Shown: positions 1-4,359 of the stretch, piece after piece
Position numbering within the stretch: position 1 is the stretch's first letter
Layout of the letters: each line of letters begins with the position of its first letter
Assembly (NCBI GenBank): GCA_020354155.1
Contig: CP070644.1
Coordinates: 1,784,754-1,791,328 of the forward strand
Source: Nitrospiraceae bacterium
GTDB taxonomy: Bacteria > Nitrospirota > Thermodesulfovibrionia > UBA6902
Reading direction: 5' to 3'
DNA length: 6,575 bases
Program-made: the position numbers and the translations under genes
Notes under the pieces: generated by a model
Seen by the model: only the letters and a program-made list of their open reading frames with translations
What the model was told of the DNA's origin: nothing
The model's database searches: none

Positions 1-102
1 AAGGGTTTTGTCTTTGCAGGCTCCAATGCTTATAGATGTAACGAAATAATTCCAGTAAAAAAACTGATAGGTAAGTTAGTAGAGGAATACAGTAACGCTT
101 AA
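1..102 (+). CDS. C-terminal end of a probable nitronate monooxygenase / NPD-type flavoprotein (partial)
   Basis: The frame is open from the left edge to a TAA at 100-102 and gives 33 residues beginning KGFVFAGSNAYR and ending KKLIGKLVEEYSNA. From memory, the segment GFxFxGxNAYR, then a short basic stretch and a helix of the type VKKLIxxL, is the usual C-terminus of the FMN-dependent nitronate monooxygenase / 2-nitropropane dioxygenase family, which oxidises alkyl nitronates. The catalytic and FMN-binding parts lie outside the window, so the assignment rests on the tail alone. It converges on the next gene (minus strand), with 20 bases between the two stop codons. No U-rich terminator is visible in that gap. 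Another TIM-barrel flavin enzyme with a similar tail remains possible. Confidence 0.5.
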   Translation, partial: KGFVFAGSNAYRCNEIIPVKKLIGKLVEEYSNA

Positions 103-122
103 TTCTTCCCTCGTATCAGGTG

Positions 123-395
123 TCAGCCAAGGGACTTCTTGAGATTGAGATAGATCTCGCTGCTGTTGTCCCGCACTTCATACTCTTTCTGAAACTGCTG
201 GACAGGAACACGTTCTTTGATCCCAAAGACTCTCTCCAGATTTTCTGAGACCAGCAATAATTCTACGTACCCGTCTTCTGATTTATAGGGGAACCAGAAT
301 GTCTCAAGAACAGACTCCCGCGACGTGGATCCCGACCCGAATTTGCCCTTACTATGCTTAACATAAATACTGTCCGATATTACTGTATCACTCAT
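123..395 (-). CDS. Small conserved-looking hypothetical protein, 90 aa
   Basis: I do not recognise the family. The start ATG (complement of 393-395) is preceded by a strong AGGAGG nine bases upstream, and this makes the gene credible despite its size; the stop is TGA. The product is soluble and mixed-charge, with no signal peptide, membrane segment, cysteine or metal motif. The first 30 residues are Ser/Lys/Gly-rich (KHSKGKFGSGSTSRES) and may be flexible. The middle (ETFWFPYKSEDGYVELLLVSE) looks like beta strands, and the C-terminal half is charged. On the minus strand, the DNA upstream contains a TTGAAT that could be a -35 box, lying inside a 13-bp repeat (441-453). It appears to be a single-gene unit. 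The coding call is fairly sure; the function is unknown. Confidence 0.7.
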   Translation of the reverse strand: MSDTVISDSIYVKHSKGKFGSGSTSRESVLETFWFPYKSEDGYVELLLVSENLERVFGIKERVPVQQFQKEYEVRDNSSEIYLNLKKSLG

Positions 396-440
396 ACCTG
401 TATTCCTCCTGAATAGTGCTGTTTTATCAATTGGCAGTAC

Positions 441-453
441 CTATTCAATCGGT
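441..453 (-). repeat. 13-bp repeat, left copy (inverted partner at 1396-1408)
   Basis: The minus strand reads ACCGATTGAATAG here, an exact match to the plus strand at 1396-1408. The two copies therefore form an inverted pair around the OB-fold gene. The 9-bp core GATTGAATA occurs a third time, on the minus strand, at 1482-1490. In this copy the TTGAAT portion could serve as a -35 box for the hypothetical gene that starts at 395. It may be a shared operator half-site or a repeat fragment; the sequence does not decide. Confidence 0.45.
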
Positions 454-545
454 CTGCATCAGGACATACTTTAGGATATAGATTTATCTGTGAAAAATAG
501 TATCGGAGCGATAGAGATGTGACTTTCTATATTGTTCCCCCCCCT

Positions 546-571
546 CTTTCCCCTCAACAGTAAGGGGAAAG
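546..571 (-). terminator. Hairpin downstream of the OB-fold gene, candidate transcript end
   Basis: CTTTCCCCT (546-554) and AGGGGAAAG (563-571) form a perfect 9-bp stem around an 8-base loop. The hairpin starts 17 bases beyond the stop of the minus-strand gene ending at 589. It is followed on the minus strand by a G-run, not a U-run, so it is not a classical intrinsic terminator. It could still stabilise the 3' end of the mRNA or act with Rho. The remainder of the 396-588 gap shows no other gene that I can support. Confidence 0.45.
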
Positions 572-588
572 GAAGGGTTCTTTACGTC

Positions 589-1278
589 CTATTTCTTTAC
601 GCTTGCTTCTTCAACAATTGCAGCATATTTATATCCGCTTCCAAAATCCTTGTCCCTGTAGAGGGTTCCCTGAAAGGTTGCCGTATCACCCACTTCAAGG
701 ATTTCCTGCGATGTTATAATGATATCATTGGTACCCTTTGCAGGATCTCCGCTCCCGTCCTGAACGTGTATCCAGTTCTTGCCCATTATATTTGCTGAAA
801 ACTTTACGACTTTCCCCCGCACAATAATATTTTTTTTGTCAAGGTCAGCAAGTTTTCCATACAGTTCAGCTATGGTATAAGCATCAGGACCAGTGGCCTT
901 TTCAACTTTGACCGGCTTGCTTTGAGCAGTTTCAGTCTTCCCGCTGACAGCTGGTTTCTTCTCAGACCCAGCGCTCTCCCCTGCAATTCCCGCTGAAAAC
1001 GTTATTGATTCAAAGGTCCGGTTGAGAGATTTACTCTCAAATCCTGTCATCTCCATCCCGGGTTGAAAGGCAATAACCTGTCCTACGTCAACTTTTGTTT
1101 TTGGTATGGCAACCCATGTTTTTTTCCCATCGGTCTCGAGATTAACATAGGTATATCCGCCGCTGTCCATAGTTTCAGTCACCTTTCCCTGGAGCGTGGA
1201 ACTGGCATGGGTCCCGTTCAAAAAACCTGCCAGCAGTATAACTGACATAAAAATAGCTAACCATGTTACTTTTCTCAT
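589..1278 (-). CDS. Secreted protein with two OB-fold-like domains (NrfJ-like N-terminal part), 229 aa
   Basis: The start was set at the ATG complementary to 1276-1278, because AAGGAG sits seven bases upstream and the protein then begins with a clean signal peptide: MRK, a hydrophobic core at about 4-20, and likely cleavage after THA (residue 25). Longer starts would put 13 extra residues before it and lack a ribosome site. Residues 28-97 (GKVTETMDSGGYTYVNLET, then VGQVIAFQPG and LNRTFESITFS) resemble the small periplasmic OB-fold protein often called NrfJ, found near cytochrome nitrite reductase genes. Residues 98-130 are a Ser/Lys/Glu-rich linker. Residues 131-229 form a second OB-like domain (VRGKVVKFSANIMGKNWIHVQDGSGD, then VGDTATFQGTL and FGSGYKYAAIVE), of a type often annotated as nucleic-acid-binding but here exported. 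There is no CXXCH haem motif. A role in the periplasm is likely; the ligand is unknown. Its stop is TAG. Confidence 0.8.
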   Translation of the reverse strand: MRKVTWLAIFMSVILLAGFLNGTHASSTLQGKVTETMDSGGYTYVNLETDGKKTWVAIPKTKVDVGQVIAFQPGMEMTGFESKSLNRTFESITFSAGIAGESAGSEKKPAVSGKTETAQSKPVKVEKATGPDAYTIAELYGKLADLDKKNIIVRGKVVKFSANIMGKNWIHVQDGSGDPAKGTNDIIITSQEILEVGDTATFQGTLYRDKDFGSGYKYAAIVEEASVKK

Positions 1279-1389
1279 CTTAAATCTCCTTTTCATTATT
1301 CCGACGAGTAAATACATTCGCAGTATATCTATAATACTTTATTTTTATAGAAAAATTTAAATGTTAGCACCTGGTTTATGCTGTCGCTT

Positions 1390-1456
1390 CATGAAACCGA
1401 TTGAATAGAAAAGGTATTTTACTCCCTGCCCGGCAGGGCCGATTGCCTGTTTCATG
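1390..1456. repeat. 67-bp inverted-repeat element with internal GC palindrome
   Basis: CATGAAAC (1390-1397) and GTTTCATG (1449-1456) are exact inverted ends. Between them lies CCCTGCC-C-GGCAGGG (1424-1438), a near-perfect palindrome. CCGATTG occurs twice as a direct repeat (1397-1403 and 1439-1445). The right part overlaps the -35 box of the promoter proposed for the YHS gene. The palindrome core recurs as CCTGCCGGCAGG at 3192-3203, so it may belong to a dispersed repeat family. Otherwise the intergenic stretch 1279-1575 holds promoter sequence and ribosome sites only. Confidence 0.5.
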
Positions 1457-1471
1457 GTTATTTTCTATAAT
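1443..1471 (+). promoter_or_regulatory. Probable sigma-70 promoter of the YHS lipoprotein gene
   Basis: TTGCCT (1443-1448), a 17-base spacer and a perfect TATAAT (1466-1471) lie upstream of the YHS gene on the same strand. Transcription would start near 1478 and leave a leader of roughly 98 bases. A second perfect TATAAT at 1535-1540 has only poor -35 candidates and would give a leader of about 30 bases. Either could be used. Confidence 0.5.
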
Positions 1472-1575
1472 GAATAGGGCATATTCAATCAATGTCTTAG
1501 ATGGCTTCGATTAGGTAAATATATTTCCCTGCATTATAATGTGAATGAACGCAATACAGCTTGGAGGGTATCAAT

Positions 1576-2043
1576 ATGATATACGTGAAACAGTTGATCT
1601 TGACAGTCTTTGGTTTGACGCTGATGCTGCTTTTTATGATGATAACGGCATGCAGCACCTCAAAAACACCGATTAATACCGGTTCGCAGGGAATCGCCCT
1701 GAAGGGGTATGACACTGTGGCTTACTTCACCGTTGGGAAACCGGTGAAGGGAGACAGTCAATTCGGCCATACATGGAAGGGTGCAACATGGTTGTTCTCC
1801 AGCAAAGAACACCTTGATCTTTTTGCCGCATCACCTGAAAAATATGCGCCTCAATACGGCGGTTACTGAGCATACGCGGTAAGCCGTGGGTCCACGGCTG
1901 ATATAAACCCTGAACTCTGGTCCATTGTAGAAGGAAAACTGTACCTTAACCTCAATGATAAGGTGCAGAAGATGTGGAATGAAGACATGGTAGGCCACAT
2001 CAAGAGCGCAGACAGCAACTGGCCGGGTGTATTGGAAAAATAG
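1576..2043 (+). CDS. YHS-domain lipoprotein, probable selenoprotein (in-frame TGA = Sec98), 155 aa
   Basis: The start is the ATG at 1576, seven bases after GGAGGG; a TTG at 1561 is in frame but lies before that site. Residues 1-25 are a signal peptide ending in the lipobox ITAC, with Cys26 as the lipidated residue and Ser at +2, which fits the outer membrane. The YHS-family domain runs from about residue 38 (GSQGIALKGYDTVAYF) through TWKGATWLFSSKEHLDLFAASPEKYAPQ to the C-terminus. TGA at 1867-1869 falls between GGY and AYAVSRG, where relatives read GGYCAYA. After it the frame stays open for 57 codons and keeps family features (INPELWSIVEGKLYLNL, a WNEDM helix, ADSNWPGV) to a TAG. A hairpin fitting a bacterial SECIS follows the TGA, so I read it as selenocysteine. 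From memory, NCBI uses the name YHS domain-containing (seleno)protein for this family. The biochemical function is unknown; related YHS domains are linked to metal binding. A nonsense mutation or base-call error is the alternative. Confidence 0.8.
1867..1899 (+). promoter_or_regulatory. Sec UGA codon with bacterial SECIS-like hairpin
   Basis: UGA is at 1867-1869. After a 12-base spacer, AGCCGUG (1882-1888) pairs perfectly with CACGGCU (1893-1899) around the loop GGUC (1889-1892); G1889 and C1892 could form an eighth pair. The loop begins 20 bases after UGA. Bacterial SECIS elements lie inside the coding region just after UGA, with a loop roughly 16-37 bases away and a G among the first loop bases; SelB reads a GU in the loop. 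As I recall it, the E. coli fdhF element has the same GGUC core at almost the same distance. No bulged U is visible in this stem. SelA, SelB, SelC and SelD are not in the window. Confidence 0.72.
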
Positions 2044-2130
2044 TTTCACATTCTCAGGCAACAGTCTGTTTGAATTAACTATAATTCTTAGTTCGTTCCA
2101 GTTGCGACATACATTGTGGAAGCAACATTA

Positions 2131-2207
2131 TGTCATTTCGACTCTCCTGCGAGGAAAAATCTTCAGGTTCGGAATGGCTTGAGATTTCTCTTTTTCTTGA
2201 AATGACA
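2131..2207. repeat. 77-bp miniature inverted-repeat element
   Basis: TGTCATTTC (2131-2139) and GAAATGACA (2199-2207) are exact 9-bp terminal inverted repeats. The interior contains CTCCTGCGAGGA, AAATCTTCAGG and GAGATTTCTC, the type of sequence seen in dispersed repeats that begin TGTCATT and carry a GAGAAATCT block. It contains no ORF. It lies between the YHS gene and the methyltransferase gene and ends 46 bases before the latter's start, so it lies in or near that gene's leader. The rest of 2044-2253 shows nothing I can name. Confidence 0.6.
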
Positions 2208-2253
2208 ATAACTTTACAATGAACGGATTCTCCACGAGAAACTGGTTCCCTTT

Positions 2254-3189
2254 ATGTCCATGGATCTATTAAACAGAAGCGTAGCAAATTTCACAGCACT
2301 GGAAGAACTCATCACTGATGGAGGACATGAACTGTATCATAAAGTTGTTTCCAGTATGCACGAACTGTGTTATGCAATATTGGATGCTGAAAAGAACGGG
2401 GCATCTCAGAATGAAATAGAAGCCATTATCAAACCTGCCCGGGACATTCATAGCCGTTCTGTCTTTATCAATCGACTGCAGGAATGGCCAAGAAAATATA
2501 CCGGCGACTTTGAAACAGTAGAGTATTTGTGTGACCTTCACAATAAGTCTCACTATGGAACAGTAGAGTATTACATTGAAGAATATGCTTTGAACGCTTC
2601 CATTGCGCAGCAGCACAGAAACAAACTGCACTATCAGTCGGGAATTATGCTTGATACCCTGCTGAATGGGAGAAATGACAAAAAGGTATTATCGCTGGGA
2701 TGCGGGGGATGCCGTGATATTCTGAGTATAGAAAAATATATCCGGGACATTCACAGTGATATTTTTATCAATGATATTGATAATGAGGCACTGGAGCTTT
2801 CAAAAACGCGTCTTTCCCGGCTGAAGGGGCTTCACCCTGTTACGGGAAATATTATTCAGGCCTTGAGAAAAATGGAGGCACCTGGCCCCTTTGACCTCAT
2901 TGTAACAGGCGGGCTCTTTGATCATATGTCCGACAAGCACCTCTCCTTCTTTCTCAAGCAGGCGCTCAACAAGCTTTTGAAGACTGACGGCACCCTCTTC
3001 TTTGCCAATGCCGCAGAGGGAAATCCCTTCAGGGTATGGATGGAGTATCTTGCAAACTGGAAATTGAATTACAGATCTGAAGAATGTATTACTGAACTTC
3101 TGCGTGCAGCAGGTTATGGCCATAAGGCAGTTACGATAAAGAGAGATGAAACAGGGCTGACCTTTCTGGTAACCGTAATAAATACGTGA
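2254..3189 (+). CDS. SAM-dependent methyltransferase with PhcB-like N-terminal region, 311 aa
   Basis: The C-terminal half is a class I (Rossmann) methyltransferase: motif I VLSLGCGGCRDI at 145-156 binds S-adenosylmethionine, FINDID at 171-176 supplies the acidic ribose-binding residue, FDLIVTGGLFDHM at 213-225 is the motif IV region, and LLKTDGTLFFAN at 241-252 is the next core strand. The N-terminal 140 residues are helical and carry EWPRKYTGDFETVEYL (77-92) and SIAQQHRNKL (116-125). I associate these with proteins annotated as PhcB-like, named for the Ralstonia enzyme making the 3-hydroxypalmitic acid methyl ester signal. The actual substrate here is unknown, and that annotation is applied widely. 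There is no signal peptide, so it is cytoplasmic. The ATG at 2254 and the one at 2260 both lack a clear Shine-Dalgarno sequence; the first is used by default. The stop TGA abuts a GC palindrome. Confidence 0.8.
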   Translation: MSMDLLNRSVANFTALEELITDGGHELYHKVVSSMHELCYAILDAEKNGASQNEIEAIIKPARDIHSRSVFINRLQEWPRKYTGDFETVEYLCDLHNKSHYGTVEYYIEEYALNASIAQQHRNKLHYQSGIMLDTLLNGRNDKKVLSLGCGGCRDILSIEKYIRDIHSDIFINDIDNEALELSKTRLSRLKGLHPVTGNIIQALRKMEAPGPFDLIVTGGLFDHMSDKHLSFFLKQALNKLLKTDGTLFFANAAEGNPFRVWMEYLANWKLNYRSEECITELLRAAGYGHKAVTIKRDETGLTFLVTVINT

Positions 3190-3220
3190 CGCCTGCCGGC
3201 AGGAAGGCTCGCAATGACCA
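3189..3220. repeat. Palindromic repeat fragment after the methyltransferase gene
   Basis: CCTGCCGGCAGG (3192-3203) is a perfect 12-bp palindrome starting three bases after the stop codon. It is followed by GGCTCGCAATGACC; on the minus strand this is GGTCATTGCGAGCC, a motif common at the edges of dispersed bacterial repeats. The GNAATGAC end matches the ends of the elements at 2131-2207 and 4270-4327. The hairpin could also mark the transcript end, but no U-run follows. Confidence 0.45.
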
Positions 3221-3276
3221 GTTATGCAGCAGTCTCAACCTTGGAGGAGAACAGATAAGCTTGTCAAGTAATTCAG

Positions 3277-3504
3277 TTAATGCGCTTTGATCCTGAATCC
3301 AAGCCGCTCAATATTCGCTCTCACAATTTCTTTAAAGCTTTCTTCATCCATTTCCAGTTCTGAAGGCTCGTATTCAATAACCGCACTGTCATTGTTGACA
3401 ACATTGACCGACCGCACCCCTTTTATTTTGCCTACAAATGTTCCAACAGCTCCTACACAGCTGTGGCAGTACACATGCCCTACTTTAAAAGATAATGTCG
3501 CCAT
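3277..3504 (-). CDS. Small HMA (heavy-metal-associated) domain protein, 75 aa
   Basis: The size and pattern fit a free-standing HMA/CopZ-like domain with a beta-alpha-beta-beta-alpha-beta layout: TLSFKV, the metal loop, helix VGAVGTFVGKI, GVRSVNVVNNDSAVIEYEP, helix EESFKEIVRANIERLG, and FRIKAH. The metal site is Cys13-His-Ser-Cys16 (CXXC), which would bind Cu(I), Zn or a similar soft metal and pass it to a partner. The usual MXCXXC methionine is replaced by Val11. The protein has an insert of acidic residues (SELEMDEES) before the second helix. It is cytoplasmic, with no signal peptide. The start ATG (3502-3504) has AAAGG a few bases upstream on its strand. It converges on the methyltransferase gene and diverges from the gene at 3745. 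No P-type ATPase or copper regulator is in the window, so the metal cannot be named. Confidence 0.8.
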   Translation of the reverse strand: MATLSFKVGHVYCHSCVGAVGTFVGKIKGVRSVNVVNNDSAVIEYEPSELEMDEESFKEIVRANIERLGFRIKAH

Positions 3505-3660
3505 TTACACACCTTTCATAGAATTTTTCCGCTCTTCAATATTCTAATATGTGACGTCCCCCTTCTGCAATTGGAGGGGAAGTATCCTCAACGAGGCAAC
3601 ATCAGGAAGCCGGGCTTTTATGGGCCCTCTATTAAAGAATACCTCGCTGCTCTTTTACCC

Positions 3661-3676
3661 TGTGATTCCTGTCACA
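3661..3676. promoter_or_regulatory. Perfect CRP/FNR-family operator TGTGA-N6-TCACA
   Basis: TGTGA (3661-3665), six bases, then TCACA (3672-3676) match the consensus half-sites of the CRP family exactly and symmetrically. The site lies in the intergenic region between the divergent HMA gene (start at 3504) and the DUF6982-like gene (start at 3745), 68 bases before the latter. That is a usual place for an activator. No strong -10/-35 pair is evident beside it, and the regulator is outside the window. The rest of 3505-3744 shows nothing else I can name. Confidence 0.5.
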
Positions 3677-3744
3677 TCCTTTATTGCCGGGCCATCTTAC
3701 AATCAAGTTGCGGGTACTATGAATTAAGCCATGTAACGGTCATT

Positions 3745-4131
3745 ATGAAAACAGACAAGATAGTCCTCAGATTTAAGGATAAGACACTGCTGAAAGGACA
3801 TGCCAAAGACTTTTCCCCGGGGAAAAAGATCTTTCATATGCGACTGCTCAACGGGGAAACAGTCATGGTTGACGTTGAGAAATTAAAAGCAGTATTTTTT
3901 GTCAAAAGATTTGAGGGCGACAAAGATTACAGGTACAGATACAAAGATGCCCTTCCCTGGGGAGGCACCAGGATGAAAGTCAAGTTCAGTGACGGGGAAG
4001 TAATGATCGGTTATACCCAGCATCACCAGATTATTGATGATGGTTTCTTTATGACATCGGCCGATATAAAGGGAAACAACACGTGTGTATATATAATAAA
4101 GTCATCTACGCATCAGGTTTCATATCTATAG
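3745..4131 (+). CDS. DUF6982-like protein with duplicated small beta domain, 128 aa
   Basis: The ATG at 3745 was chosen because recognisable family sequence begins there (MKTDKIVLRFKDKTLLKG). The frame is open back to 3571, but those 58 residues look like translated intergenic DNA. The protein has two similar halves. In the first, RFKDKTLLKGHAKDFSPGKKIFHMRLL (9-35) leads to VEKLKAVFFVKRFEGD (44-59). The second is VKFSDGEVMIGYTQHHQIIDDGFFMTSAD (79-107), ending VYIIKSS. From memory this is the pattern of the uncharacterised DUF6982 family, often met near PilZ and other signalling or metabolic genes in Nitrospirota and delta-type bacteria. No enzyme motif is visible; a regulatory or ligand-binding role is possible. 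The ribosome site is weak. A CRP-type operator sits upstream. Confidence 0.72.
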   Translation: MKTDKIVLRFKDKTLLKGHAKDFSPGKKIFHMRLLNGETVMVDVEKLKAVFFVKRFEGDKDYRYRYKDALPWGGTRMKVKFSDGEVMIGYTQHHQIIDDGFFMTSADIKGNNTCVYIIKSSTHQVSYL

Positions 4132-4269
4132 TCCTCGGGCTTAAATTGAATTAACCCTGTTGAAGCCTTAGAATACCTGTAAAGAATAGGGTGCAAAGAA
4201 AGTTACAGAGGCGCGCACCTGGTATTTGCTTATACATTCCGAATAACAGGTTCTACTATACTGAAAAGA

Positions 4270-4327
4270 CCTGGTTCTCGCTTCGGCGAGTCACCGGGGC
4301 GACCGTCTCAGGCCCGGAATGACAAAA
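4270..4327. repeat. Dispersed-repeat remnant with UUCG hairpin, upstream of the ABC-F gene
   Basis: CTCGC-TTCG-GCGAG (4277-4290) is a 5-bp stem capped by the very stable UUCG tetraloop. It extends outward through CCTGGT (4270-4275) and ACCGGG (4293-4298), with a small internal loop and one G-U pair. Further right, GGCCCGGAATGACAAAA (4311-4327) is the complement of a TTTTGTCATTCCGGGCC end typical of dispersed intergenic repeats. The hairpin lies 69 bases before the ABC-F start and would be in its leader if transcription begins upstream. No U-run follows it, so a simple attenuator is not supported. Nothing else in 4132-4359 can be named. Confidence 0.5.
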
Positions 4328-4359
4328 TACGCTCTACTCACTTTATATGAATACGTTGT

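Noticed and set aside
546..571. Classical intrinsic terminator
   Set aside because: The stem is good but a G-run, not a U-run, follows on the transcribed strand; kept only as a weak transcript-end candidate.
1279..1317. Upstream starts of the OB-fold gene adding 13 residues
   Set aside because: The AAGGAG ribosome site lies inside this stretch and points to the ATG at 1276-1278, which also gives a clean signal peptide.
1867..2043. YHS gene as a pseudogene broken by a nonsense mutation
   Set aside because: The downstream 57 codons keep family sequence with no other lesion, the stop replaces a Cys codon exactly, and a SECIS-like hairpin follows. It remains the main alternative until sel genes are checked.
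1831..2061. Minus-strand ORF opposite the YHS gene
   Set aside because: Its length comes from the coding constraint of the plus strand; no ribosome site and no recognisable protein.
2269..3123. Minus-strand ORFs within the methyltransferase gene
   Set aside because: They lie opposite a strongly recognised coding frame and resemble no known protein.
3571..3744. N-terminal extension of the DUF6982-like gene containing a CXXCH (CDSCH) haem-like motif
   Set aside because: It starts at a TTG without a ribosome site, lacks a signal peptide, contains the CRP-type operator and shows no family sequence before the ATG at 3745.
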